10,000 bases of DNA from Stramonita haemastoma (Eukaryota; Mollusca; Gastropoda; Neogastropoda; Muricidae), in assembly GCA_030674155.1 (NCBI GenBank), contig CM060316.1:79154775-79164774 (forward strand), given 5' to 3'. Made by a program: the position numbers and the translations under genes. The notes beneath the pieces are model-generated. The model was not told the origin of the DNA and ran no database searches. It saw only the letters and a list, made by a program, of their open reading frames with translations. Numbering within the stretch: position 1 is the first letter of the stretch; every line of letters begins with the position of its first letter. This document shows positions 1 through 9,393 of this stretch, in pieces.

Positions 1-615
1 TCATGACAGTGCCTGAACACCTCATGACAGTGCCTGAACACCTCATGACAGTGCCTGAACACCTCATGACAGTGCCTGAACACCTCATGACAGTGCCTGA
101 ACACCTCATGACAGTGCCTGAACACCTCATGACAGTGCCTGAACACCTCATGACAATGCCTGAACACCTCATGACAGTGCCTGAACACCTCATGACAGTG
201 CCTGAACACCTCATGACAGTGCCTGAACAATTATCTCATGACAGTGCCTGAACACCTCATGACAGTGCCTGAACATTATCTCATGACAGTGCCTGAACAC
301 CTCATGACAGTGCCTGAACATTTATCTCATGACAGTGCCTGAACACCTCATCATGACAGTGCCTGAACATTTATCTCATGACAGTGCCTGAACACCTCAT
401 CATGACAGTGCCTGAACACCTCATCATGACAGTGCCTGAACATTTATCTCATGACAGTGCCTGAACACCTCATCATGACAGTGCCTGAACATTTATCTCA
501 TGACAGTGCCTGAACACCTCATCATGACAGTGCCTGAACACCTCATCATGACAGTGCCTGAACATTTATCTCGTGACAGTGCCTGAACACCTCATCATGA
601 CAGTGCCTGAACACC
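1..615. repeat. 21-bp minisatellite with higher-order structure
   Basis: The stretch contains 27 copies of a 21-bp unit that begins TCATGACAGTGCC. Copies start at 1, 22, 43, 64, 85, 106, 127, 148, 169, 190 and 211 as a plain array. From 236 on, copies are separated by short spacers, either TTATC/TTTATC or TCA. Unit 148 carries a G-to-A change (GACAATG) and unit 571 begins TCG instead of TCA. Because 21 is a multiple of three, one frame stays open and reads as a repeated MTVPEHL heptapeptide. The other two frames contain a stop in every unit, so I treat the open frame as a by-product of the period and not as a gene. The array begins at the window edge and probably extends to the left. Confidence 0.97.
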
Positions 616-636
616 TCCTGCCTGGGGATGCAGGAG
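615..636. other. Perfect 7-bp hairpin at the minisatellite edge
   Basis: CTCCTGC at 615-621 is the exact reverse complement of GCAGGAG at 630-636, with an 8-base loop between them. It starts on the last base of the final minisatellite unit, so it marks the array boundary. A role in array instability or priming is speculation. Confidence 0.5.
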
Positions 637-942
637 CCTGTCAGTATAACCAGTATCCCCATCTTCTTCTGGAAATTCTGTCCCGAGATTTTCCTTCCTT
701 CTTTGTCTTATGTCTTTGTTCTTTTTCTTCCTGTCTCGTACTTATTTGCTGCCTATGTCCTGCTTTCTTAGTTCGTTCTCCTATATTATAATTCCACAAA
801 GACCTAAAGATAACAATACTCTCCAACACCAAAGTTCGATGCGCTGGGCTTGACATGTCAGGCACTTGACAGCAGCGTAATGAATTTTCATTCAAAATTT
901 TGAGACAACAATGGATGCTGTCTACGTCTGAGTGTCCGACAA
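637..942. other. Non-repetitive spacer, no gene recognised
   Basis: This 306-bp stretch begins pyrimidine-rich (about 660-780) and then becomes mixed AT-rich sequence. Minus-strand frames stay open across it, but their translation resembles no domain and runs into low-complexity sequence. I see no RNA gene or repeat here. Confidence 0.5.
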
Positions 943-1446
943 AGATGGAGGAGGAGAGAGAGAAGAGAGGAGGAAGAGAGAGAAGGAGAAGAAGAAGAAG
1001 AAGAAGAAGAAGAAGAAGAAGAAGAAGAGGAGAGAGGGGGGAGGAGGAGGAGGAGGAGGAGGAGGAGGAGGAGGAAACAAAGAAGAAAAACAAGAAGAAA
1101 AAAGAAAGAAAAAAAGAAAGAAAGAAAGAAAGAAGAAAGAAAGAAAGAAGAAAGAAAGAAAGAAGAAGAAGAAGAAGAAGGAGAAGGGAAGAAGCAGAAG
1201 AAGAAGAAAAGAAAAAAAAGAAGAGAAAAACAAGAAGAAAGAAAAACGAAAGAAGAAAGAAGAAAGAAAGAAAGAAAGAAGAAGAAGAAGAAGAAGAAGA
1301 AGTAGAAGAAGAGAAGAAGAAGAAGAAGAAGAAGAAGAAGAAGAAGAAGAAGAAGAAGAAGAAGAAGAAGAAGAAGAAAGAGGAGAGAGGAGGAAGAGGA
1401 GGAGGAAGAAGGAGAAGAAGAAGAGGAGGAGGAGGAGGAGGAGGAG
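943..1446. repeat. About 500-bp homopurine GAA/GGA/GAAA tract
   Basis: The plus strand is almost entirely A and G for about 500 bases. It is made of interleaved GAA, GGA, GA, AAAG and GAAA blocks, with only a few isolated pyrimidines (C near 1078, 1090, 1195, 1230 and 1246; T near 1302). All frames lack stops over long distances and give meaningless Lys/Glu/Arg or Ser/Leu/Phe runs, so no protein should be called here. Such homopurine-homopyrimidine mirror tracts can form intramolecular triplexes in general; that has not been shown for this one. Confidence 0.95.
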
Positions 1447-1505
1447 CCCTAAGAGCTCCTTGTGGAGTGCAGGCAGAAGGTAACTCCACTCCCTTCTCTC
1501 TGTAG

Positions 1506-1631
1506 TCGGATTCCTTACCCCTGCACACCCCAACCACCCTGCCTGAGGAAATAGTGTGTCTGTTTGTGGTGCCAGTGATAAGAGAGGGCCACACTGGCCC
1601 GCAGTCAATAATGGATGAGGCAGCTGGGTTA
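1506..1631 (+). CDS. Weak candidate internal exon, unknown product
   Basis: A good-looking splice acceptor, pyrimidine-rich and ending CTCTCTGTAG, finishes at 1505. From 1506 a frame reads SDSLPLHTPTTLPEEIV and on through PVIREGHTGP to a possible GTGAGA donor at 1632. The stretch is more GC-rich and less repetitive than its surroundings. Against it, other frames on both strands are also open here. The phase (0 at the donor) also cannot join directly to the exon at 7891, which needs one base from its upstream exon. I recognise no family. Also present is a small hairpin, GGGCCA-CAC-TGGCCC, at 1586-1600. Confidence 0.15.
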
Positions 1632-1642
1632 GTGAGAGTGGT

Positions 1643-1677
1643 GGGGGTGGGGGGGTGGGGGTGTTGTGGGAGGGGGG
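1643..1677 (+). other. G-rich cluster with G-quadruplex potential
   Basis: Five G runs (5, 7, 5, 3 and 6 bases) lie within 35 bases on the plus strand, separated by short loops. This meets the usual four-run criterion for an intramolecular G-quadruplex. No promoter or gene start is visible nearby, so any function is open. Confidence 0.7.
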
Positions 1678-1815
1678 AATGATAACGATTGTGTTGCCTG
1701 CTCCTTTGTCATTGTCATGCTCTACGGTAGAAAGTGTATTGCTTTGTACTGTGTATACACTCTGTTCGTTCATCTGTTTGCTTCTGCCTGCCTGTCCTGG
1801 CGTGTCTGTCTGGGT

Positions 1816-2628
<813 letters not shown>

Positions 2629-2634
2629 GTGTGT

Positions 2635-2680
<46 letters not shown>

Positions 2681-2792
2681 GTGTGTGTGTGTGTTTTGTG
2701 TGGCGTGTGTTTGTGGTGTGTGTGTGTGCGTGCTGGGGTTGGGGTGTGTGTGTGTGTGGTGTTGTGTGTGTGTGTGTGTGTGTCGTGTCTGT
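2629..2792. repeat. GT-rich microsatellite, one pure block plus degenerate blocks
   Basis: A near-pure TG array at 2636-2678 is followed by interrupted GT blocks (GGGG, GTTTTG, GGCGTG and GGGGTTGGGG interruptions) out to about 2792, ending in GTCTGTCTGCCTG. The Val/Cys-rich and Thr/His-rich translations across it are low-complexity artefacts. Confidence 0.95.
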
Positions 2793-3103
2793 CTGCCTGT
2801 GTCTTAGAAAGTTGACAAGTGTCCTGCAATGGGCACAACTCGAAAGCACATGATAGTCATCATGTTCAATTTCTTTGAAAAAATCATGAAGCAAAGCACG
2901 TAATATACATCAAAGGGCATTGTATCAAACAAAAATCACAATACCATTCCAATTAAACATTCCTTTTGTCTGGGAAAAAACTGATATAAACATGGCTAGG
3001 AAAATCATAACAAATAAGAACTGTTATCTTTGTTTATGCGTATAGCTACATGGATTTATTACAAACTGATAACTGTTATCTCTCGTTTGTATAATAACTA
3101 TCC
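2793..3103. other. AT-rich stretch flanking the LINE relic
   Basis: AT-rich sequence with no recognisable gene. An 11-base direct repeat, AACTGTTATCT, occurs at 3019 and 3071. Part of this region may be the decayed 3' UTR of the minus-strand LINE relic that ends near 3104, but I could not identify a tail. Confidence 0.4.
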
Positions 3104-4571
3104 TAATACAGTATTTTTTTCTCTTATCATGGCGTGAAACGATATCTAGACAAACTGTGATTACTTAGTGTTCTCTGCTTTAAGAAGATTCTGTAAAGGT
3201 GAGCCCACAAAATCACTTAAAAATTTGACTTTCAAATCTCTATACATAAACATTCATAAAGGAAATGCTGTTCATTTTCAACTTTCAGTTTTCAAAATGA
3301 ACATTCTTTATTTTGGTTCCATTCGCTGTAGCGATGTACATAGTTAGTAAGTGGCAAAGAAATACATCTTACCTGTGACACAGCAACTCTAAAGCAGTAA
3401 TCATCTAACTGTAGAAGATATTCTTCTTTACCAAAGGTTGTTTTGAAACTCCTATAGCTGCCATACCTGTCTCGATCTATACCATTCTTGGATGAAAAAC
3501 TCAATCAGTCTCTGTTTAAATAAACGTAAGGAAGTTTTAACGTCACCTACTCCTTGTTGAAGCCAAACAAAGCTGAATCCTGTATCACATAAAATTTGTC
3601 TTATCTTAGTGACTCAACAGTTTTTTCCAGATGTATCCGTGTCAAGCAGCATTTGACGAGCATTACAAGGTAGTCTGTCCAGATTCATTTGTAAAAGTTT
3701 AAACCAATATCTAAGAGCATTTCTATAGGAGTTAATATAAAGAGGGTATCTTCCAAACTCACCATAGATAATTTTATTTGGAGTTTTCAATGGTACACCC
3801 AAAAATCTCTTAAAAGCAATCATGGGAACTTTCTGTATATGTTCCAATTTATGTAACGCCCATATCTCAGATGAGTATAGTAAGATTTGCTGTATTTTGA
3901 TGTCAAAGATCTTGAAAAATATTTCAGCATTATTTTCTTGATATTCATTGAACGCCCTATTTAGTTCTACGATGGTTTTCTTTCCCTTGATCACAAGGTG
4001 ATCTCCGCCCGGCTTAGCACTAAGTTTTGTCGTAAAAATAAACTCTAGCTAGCAATATAAAAATGTTCACCACTTTTAATTTGAAATTATCGTAGACCCA
4101 TTATTCTTTTTTCCAAGAAACCCCCCTTTTCCAAAGACCATCTCTTTACTTTTTTTCAGATTTAACATTTACTTGCAAATCATGACAACAACACTTCAAT
4201 ACATTCAGTTGGTTTTGAAAGAGTAGTTGAAATAAGAGCCACATTATCTGCAAAAAGTAAAATGAAGACTTCTATAATGTCTGGTTCTAGCTGTATTCCA
4301 TGTTTACCTTTTGTACCGATAGTCTCAGGTAAATGGTTAATAAATAAAGAAAAAAACTGTAGTGCTTTAACACACATCCTTGTCTCAAACCAATGGGGCA
4401 TTAACAAAATTCAGACAATAATTATATTCACAGTTTGCTATTATACATGAAAAGAATGTTTGATACATGGCTGACATTGCTGAAAGAAACTTTCCCTTTA
4501 CTCCATGGTTTTGAATGCACTCTATAGTTATGTTAAACAAAATCAAACGCTTTTTTGAAGTCTATAAATGC
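3104..4571 (-). pseudogene. Decayed LINE reverse transcriptase (family Y), 5' truncated
   Basis: Read on the minus strand from 4571 down, this is a LINE ORF2-type reverse transcriptase broken by many stops and frameshifts. Motif A reads AFIDFKKAFDFV at about 4571-4536, followed at once by a TAA. Motif B reads CPIGLRQGC at about 4400-4374. Motif C reads LLFADNVALIS near 4260-4230, with Asn in place of the second catalytic Asp. The stretch to 3995 fits the thumb. 3994-3614 encodes a long intact block containing FKRFLGVPLKTPNK and FGRYPLYI, typical of the C-terminal half of such LINEs. 3490-3360 carries YRSFKTTFGKEEYLLQLDD and CFRVAVSQVR. At 3303-3250 a zinc-knuckle-like pattern is visible: Cys, two residues, a TGA where the second Cys would be, then EQHFLYEC. 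Fragments continue to about 3104. Endonuclease and RT upstream of motif A are absent. The element is dead. Clade assignment is uncertain. It differs clearly from the plus-strand LINE. Confidence 0.88.
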
Positions 4572-4578
4572 AACACAC

Positions 4579-4580
<2 letters not shown>

Positions 4581-4664
<84 letters not shown>

Positions 4665-4670
4665 AGAGAG
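4581..4670. repeat. (GA)n microsatellite between two LINE pieces
   Basis: About 45 GA units with one phase slip at 4661. On the minus strand this is (CT)n. There it begins immediately after the pentamer tail of the LINE 3' end at 4751-4671 and stops about 10 bases before the RT motif A of the family Y relic. It therefore fills exactly the junction between two minus-strand LINE segments. Confidence 0.97.
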
Positions 4671-4751
4671 TGATTTGATTTGATTTGATTTATTCTTTTA
4701 TATCGAGAATAATGGAATAAGCACTCTTGTGCTGTTTTACATCCAGTCCCT
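4671..4751 (-). mobile_element. LINE 3' end with (AATCA)4 tail
   Basis: On the minus strand the sequence runs CTGGATGTAAAACAGCAC, then AAGAGTGCTTATTCC, then an AT-rich segment, then four AATCA units (4690-4671 on the plus strand). The start shares CTGGATGTAAAA exactly with the plus-strand LINE 3' end at 7674-7685. It is followed by the same AGCA...TGCTTA arrangement and an AT-rich segment before a pentamer tail. AGCAC and GTGCT form a 5-bp hairpin around AAGA, the kind of 3' structure many LINE RTs recognise. No coding part of this element is seen upstream, so it is either a severely 5'-truncated LINE or a SINE sharing the LINE tail. Confidence 0.75.
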
Positions 4752-4758
4752 GTGTGTG

Positions 4759-4760
<2 letters not shown>

Positions 4761-4844
<84 letters not shown>

Positions 4845-4858
4845 CAGACAGACAGACA
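4761..4858. repeat. Compound (GA)n(GACA)n microsatellite with hexamer intermediates
   Basis: The (GA)n block at 4761-4826 passes through GAGACA hexamers (about 4823-4846) into GACA tetramers (to 4858). On the minus strand this is (CTGT)n then (CT)n, matching the order seen at 1816-1982 and 7373-7523. It lies just upstream, in the LINE sense direction, of the 3' end at 4751-4671. Confidence 0.96.
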
Positions 4859-5296
4859 AACAAATAGATAGGCATATATACAGACAGACATACAGTCAGA
4901 AAATCACCAGTTCACAAGAGCTATCCCAGAGTTTTCCAACCTTGTGGTGTGTTCAATATTTTAAACCACAAGTGCCGTAATTGGACCGATTTTTAGATGA
5001 CAGCCACTTGGTCTGACAAGACAGAAACAAAGACGAACATTCTGTGTAATGGGCATCGCACATCCATCATCAAGAGCTTTTAATAACCTTAAACGCTACG
5101 TGACAATACGATGTGATGAACACACCAGACATACACACTCTCATTAATTTCCCTATAAGCCTTTTACAACTGTCACTTGCTCTTTATAATTAATAAGCTG
5201 GACACATTCCAAGGCTTCTAGTGTCATCACGTTGTTATGATGAAATGCCTGGATGTGCTTGACTACATTGATGATGACTTTGTCGGCATAAATGAT
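4859..5296. other. Unassigned stretch, no gene recognised
   Basis: Moderately AT-rich, non-repetitive sequence apart from a few degenerate CAGACAGA units at its left end. I looked on the minus strand for an upstream continuation of either LINE and found none. No exon, RNA gene or inverted-repeat element is supported. Confidence 0.5.
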
Positions 5297-5645
5297 TGAT
5301 TGGTTGAATTGGTGGTTGGGTAGTTGGTCGGTTGGTTGGTTGGGTGGCTGGTTGACTCGTTGGTTTGTTGGATAGCTGGTTGCCTGGTTGGTTAGTTGGC
5401 TTGTTGGCTGGCTGGTTGGTTGATTGATTGGTTATTAGTAATTGAGTAAGTGCGTGCTTGAGTGATGAGTGAATGAGTGAGTGGTGAGTGAGTGAGTGGT
5501 TCGTTGCTTGGGTGACTGATGGGATGATGGTTGAATGGTTGGCTGATTTGTTTACAGACTGATTAACTGGGGACTTTTGTTGGTTGGTTGGTTGGATGGT
5601 TGGCTGGTTTGCTGGTTGGCTGGTCTGTTGTCGAACTAGTTGATT
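5297..5645. repeat. Degenerate TTGG-type tetranucleotide array
   Basis: Roughly 350 bp of imperfect GGTT, GGCT, GATT and GGGT tetramers, with an internal block (about 5430-5515) of TGAG/TGAA/GTGA units. The minus-strand reading gives Pro/Thr/Asn/Gln/Ala repeats (as in NHPTNQPT), which is low-complexity and not a gene. The high unit divergence suggests an old array, in contrast to the pure CT arrays nearby. Confidence 0.85.
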
Positions 5646-5757
5646 GGTTGACTGATATCATCGATATAAAAGAATACATCAATAAATAAGTAGATAAATA
5701 ACTGATTGATTGTTGACTGTGTGAGTACTCGTATAACTGATCAAGTAATTCAAGACT

Positions 5758-5885
<128 letters not shown>

Positions 5886-6898
5886 GTTTTATATAACATT
5901 TCTGACAGTGCTTTATCTCTCCTAAAATCATTCCTAACAGATCGTACCCATACTGTCTTTCTTGGTAAAAAAGAGTCTGGATTTCTTATCCAGAAGTTTG
6001 GTGTCCCTCAAGGGTCTGTACTTGGGCCTCTTCTTTTTTCTCTTTATATAAATGATCTGCCGCTTTTCATTACAAAAGGCCAGTGTGAACTTTTTGCTGA
6101 TGACACTTCTATTCATGCCTATCATCCTGACTTGGAACAACTTGTTATTTCTTTACAAGAAAATGCCAATCAATTATTAAAGTGGACTGAGCTCAACCAT
6201 ATGTCTTTGAATGAACACAAAACAAAATACATGACAATTACTTCTCGACAAAAGCGACAAAACATCTCTTTTCTCATGCCTCATATTTATCTTGGTAATA
6301 ACGCTATCAGTGAAGTTAACACTCATCGAGTATTGGGAGTCATTATTGATAACAATCTCAGCTGGTCATCCCATATTGACAGCCTATGCAAGCGAATCTC
6401 ACAAAGGGTATATCAACTTTCAAAAATTAAACATTATTTAGATCTCAATGCTCGTAAACAATTTTATCATGCTCATATACAATCTATCATTGATTATGCT
6501 TCAACGTTGTATGACTTAAGCAGTGGTAACAACTTAAAACCTCTTTAAGGATCCACAAGAGAGCTCTTAAACTCATACTGTTAAAATCTTCTAGCTTGTC
6601 ACCTCAAGATTACATTAAACTAGATATCCTCCCCTTAAATTACCAGCTCGAATACAATAAAGCTGTTACAATGTATCGAATAATGAACGAACTCGCTCCA
6701 ACTACTGTGACTGCAAGATTTCCCCTTAATCAGTCAAAATACACGAACAATATACTGATTCGGAAACCAAGGATTGACATGTACAAAACTAGCCTTTCCT
6801 ACTCAGGAGGAGTTCTATGGAACACGTTGCCAGAATGCATAAAAAATGCCAGCAGTATCTTGTCATTTAAACGTGCTTATGCATTCATTGAAAAATGA
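5886..6898 (+). pseudogene. LINE reverse transcriptase, C-terminal half, one frameshift
   Basis: Homology starts at VLYNISDSALSLLKSFL, which fits the segment just after RT motif A. Motif B, GVPQGSVLGP, is at 6000-6029 and is followed by LYINDLP. Motif C is an intact FADD at 6093-6104. Motif D-like KTKYMTI and the thumb follow, with HRVLGVIIDNNLSWSSHID near 6320-6380. The frame stops at TAA 6546-6548 right after NNLKPL. It resumes in the frame beginning AGG at 6548 (RIHKRALKLILLK), so a one-base deletion or sequencing error near 6541-6547 explains the break. The rest runs to TGA 6896-6898, ending with a GGVLWNTLPECIKNASSI block typical of these elements. Catalytic residues from motif B onward look intact, but the endonuclease, RT fingers and motif A are missing, so this copy cannot encode an active enzyme. 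The GVPQGSVLGP/FADD style fits the Jockey/CR1-like group; the exact clade is uncertain. Confidence 0.92.
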
Positions 6899-7255
6899 GT
6901 TAACCTAGTCAATAGTTTGTATTTCCTGTCTTTATTGCTACTATAATGCTAAGCTAAAGACTTACGTCATATACGAGTGTTTTGTTAGTTGAAGCGTATT
7001 GATCTTAATCTTGCGTATTTCACATTTTAAAGTAGTTTTTATTGTATAATTATCCATACAGTGCATCATCCATTTGTCGTGCATATGCAGCATGCAGTGA
7101 TCAGTATGTTTTAATATGAGATTGAGTGCGTGTGTGCGTGCAGGTGTATGCGTTTTGTGATATTTTCTTATGATACATTCTTTTTTTATTTTTTTTTTAT
7201 TTTTATTTTTTTAGAACTGTTCTTTTTTCTGTGTTGTCCTCAATAAGGGGAAATA

Positions 7256-7267
7256 GGGGGGGGGGGG
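7256..7267 (+). repeat. G12 homopolymer in the LINE 3' UTR
   Basis: Twelve consecutive G residues follow a T-rich block and AAGGGGAAATA. The run is complementary to the C14 run at 7593-7606, which lies on the far side of the compound microsatellite. Confidence 0.95.
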
Positions 7268-7371
7268 TCTCTTTGCTTTTGGGTATTTAGTGTTGTTGTT
7301 AGGTAATGGCTTGTTTATTTTAATTATCTCATTACCCTGGTAAAAAATTGTTCATAATTTCTCTCTTTGTA

Positions 7372-7528
<157 letters not shown>

Positions 7529-7592
7529 CTTCAGCTGTTCGCCTATTATTTGAAAACAGGTATAATTGCATGATTAAGAATCAGGTTATGTA

Positions 7593-7606
7593 CCCCCCCC
7601 CCCCCC
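7593..7606 (+). repeat. C14 homopolymer
   Basis: Fourteen consecutive C residues after TTATGTA. This is probably length-polymorphic and prone to sequencing error. Confidence 0.95.
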
Positions 7607-7672
7607 AATTGTTTTCTCATTGTTATGATTTTCTCTCCTCTTTTTTGTTTTTGTTATTGTTATAGAAGGCTG

Positions 7673-7740
7673 GATGTAAAAAAGCAATTGTCATGCTTAC
7701 TCTATCACCTTCTGAAAATAAAATTAATTCAGTTCAATTC

Positions 7741-7745
<5 letters not shown>
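7673..7745 (+). other. Conserved LINE 3' box and pentamer tail
   Basis: The sequence GCTGGATGTAAAAAAGCA is followed by ATTGTCATGCTTACTCTATC, CCTTCTG and AATAAAATT, then four AATTC-type units (one AGTTC) at 7726-7745. It aligns with the reverse complement of 4751-4671. CTGGATGTAAAA is identical, then AGCA and TGCTTA are shared at matching spacing. Below these both become AT-rich and end in different pentamers (AATTC versus AATCA). This is characteristic of a LINE or SINE 3' terminus recognised by the RT. Confidence 0.8.

Positions 7746-7829
<84 letters not shown>
7744..7829. repeat. (CT)n array between the LINE tail and the exon
   Basis: About 42 CT units start on the last bases of the AATTC tail and end at 7829. 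They are followed by C-rich and CT-rich degenerate sequence (7830-7880) that leads directly into a splice acceptor. Confidence 0.97.
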
Positions 7830-7833
<4 letters not shown>

Positions 7834-7890
7834 CCCCTCTTTCCCCGCCCCCCCTCTCTCTCTCTTTTCTCTTCTCTTCTCTCGTTTCAG
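7830..7890 (+). promoter_or_regulatory. Polypyrimidine tract and 3' splice site
   Basis: The 61 bases before 7891 are nearly all pyrimidine and finish CTCGTTTCAG, a strong match to the animal 3' splice consensus. Pyrimidine-rich sequence continues back through the CT array to the LINE tail at 7745. No AG falls between the LINE tail and 7889. Confidence 0.6.
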
Positions 7891-8106
7891 ATTGTTCTGT
7901 GAAAGTGAAGAACCCAGCAACGTTCCAGTCGAACATTTCGGCTTGCTCTCTTTTTGCCCCGGACTGTCAGACTCACACTTGCTCCCTTCCAGACAGCGAT
8001 GCTGTGCTGCAGGTCTCCTGGTCCTGTGAGCTAACGGCCATATTGCATGACGTCATTCAGAATGTCCACTGGGCGAACGTAGTGTTCGTCTTTGACAACA
8101 GCAATG
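7891..8106 (+). CDS. Predicted internal exon of an unrecognised secreted or membrane protein
   Basis: The 216-bp exon is bounded by a TTTCAG acceptor and a GTAACA donor at 8107. The open frame (codons from 7893) starts CSVKVKNPATFQSNIS and continues through SLPDSDAVLQVSWSCELTA to VFVFDNSN, with one base left over. It is therefore flanked by phase-1 introns on both sides, the arrangement typical of extracellular exons. Five cysteines and an N-glycosylation sequon (NIS) support an extracellular or luminal location. Base composition is more GC-rich and less repetitive than the neighbourhood. A second frame is open to 8029 but stops inside the exon. The Cys-spaced, hydrophobic beta-strand-like pattern faintly recalls the membrane-proximal stalk of integrin alpha subunits. 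That is a weak impression, not an assignment. I do not recognise the gene. The upstream exon lies outside the window or was not found. Confidence 0.6.
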
Positions 8107-8349
8107 GTAACACAGTTTACAAGTTGTGGTTATAATGGTTTGTTGTGATTGTAACGGTTTGATGCCGGTTAGTATATTGTCTTTGTGCCTGTTTTTTGTC
8201 TGTGTTTGTGTGTGTGTGTGTGTGTGTGCCAGCTGTGTAGAATATTATGGAATTCAGTCTTACGTGTATGAGTTATAGGAATTTACCATGTTGTATATTC
8301 GTTGTCCTCGTTTAAAAGATACTTGTGAATAAGGTAAAAAGATAATGGT

Positions 8350-8626
8350 GTTCCATAACCTATGTGGTCGAAGGAGAGCAAGGCGTCTGAGACCTCAGCT
8401 TCTCTAGGGGCCAGCATATTGAGGGCGTCACCTATCTCCTCTCCCTCGTTGCTTTACCTTCCCTGACACTAAAGAGAGCATGTTCCTGTTTACAGCTGGG
8501 TGAACTGGGGGACTGTACTAGGCCTAAAACCAAGGTGCGCAAACGGCCACCCATCCAACTGGTAACCACGCTTCATGCTGCTTAACCGTAGCTTAGGAAA
8601 GCCAGTATTCTGACCACGGTGGCATC
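8350..8626 (-). mobile_element. SINE-like dispersed repeat relic
   Basis: This GC-richer segment stands out from the AT-rich flanks. On the minus strand 8620-8597 reads CCGTGGTCAGAATACTGGCT then TTCC. That resembles a tRNA D-arm through anticodon stem (compare TGGTTAGAGCACTGGCTTTC in ordinary tRNAs), which suggests a tRNA-derived head. A recognisable B box is not intact. Further along the minus strand, CCCCCAGTTCACCCAGCTGT near 8512-8493 is a phrase I associate with mollusc SINE-type repeats. The boundaries are approximate, and no tail or target duplication was found. Confidence 0.35.
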
Positions 8627-8692
8627 TTGTCCCGTGTGAATGAGTATGCTATTTTATATTCACGTATGTGGATTTTTCATATAGATGTCTGC

Positions 8693-8863
<171 letters not shown>

Positions 8864-8896
8864 GTGAATGTGTGAGTCAGGGATGCCAGGGAAAGA

Positions 8897-9037
<141 letters not shown>

Positions 9038-9053
9038 GTGTGTATAACAGAAG

Positions 9054-9200
9054 CAGTGAAAGAAAGAGAGGAAGAAAGAAAATAAACAACAACAACAAAA
9101 AGCAAAAAAGCAAAAATAAAACAAAGAAATCAAGAAAGACCGACGGAAACAAAGAAATACAAAAAGGACAAAATATACAGAAGCAAGCAAACCAAGAAGC
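9054..9200. repeat. A-rich, purine-rich low-complexity sequence
   Basis: Contains GAAAGAAAGAGAGG, AACAACAACAAAAAG and AAAGAAATC-type units. It carries no recognisable gene and is the spacer between the TG and CA arrays. Confidence 0.7.
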
Positions 9201-9210
9201 AGGTATATAT

Positions 9211-9211
<1 letters not shown>

Positions 9212-9285
<74 letters not shown>
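9212..9285. repeat. (CA)n microsatellite
   Basis: About 37 CA units preceded by GTATATATAA. It is the reverse complement of the TG array at 8951-9013, about 200 bp away in the same intron. Confidence 0.97.
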
Positions 9286-9286
<1 letters not shown>

Positions 9287-9393
9287 GGAAAAAACCCCGA
9301 AAACAACGAAGCACCCCCCCAAAAACCAAGCAGTATCAAGAAATCAACGAAACACTGCCTTTCTAATCCTTTCTTACCCTCTGTGCAAACCAG

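Noticed and set aside
3..251. 82-residue open frame of MTVPEHL heptapeptide repeats
   Set aside because: It is a direct consequence of a 21-bp tandem period. The frame collapses once the 24- and 25-bp units start, and it has no flanking gene structure.
1..615. CRISPR-like array of repeats with short variable spacers
   Set aside because: Spacers are only 3-6 bp, use just two sequences, and the repeats are directly abutting in the left part. This is a eukaryotic minisatellite.
858..866. TCAGGCACT, reverse complement of part of the minisatellite unit
   Set aside because: Only 9 bases match, within unrelated sequence. This is compatible with chance.
3019..3081. 11-bp direct repeat AACTGTTATCT as a possible target-site duplication
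   Set aside because: The enclosed segment is only about 40 bp and has no transposon features.
8048..8055. Perfect TGACGTCA palindrome (cAMP response element sequence)
   Set aside because: It lies inside the predicted coding exon, with no promoter features nearby. A single 8-mer match is not enough.
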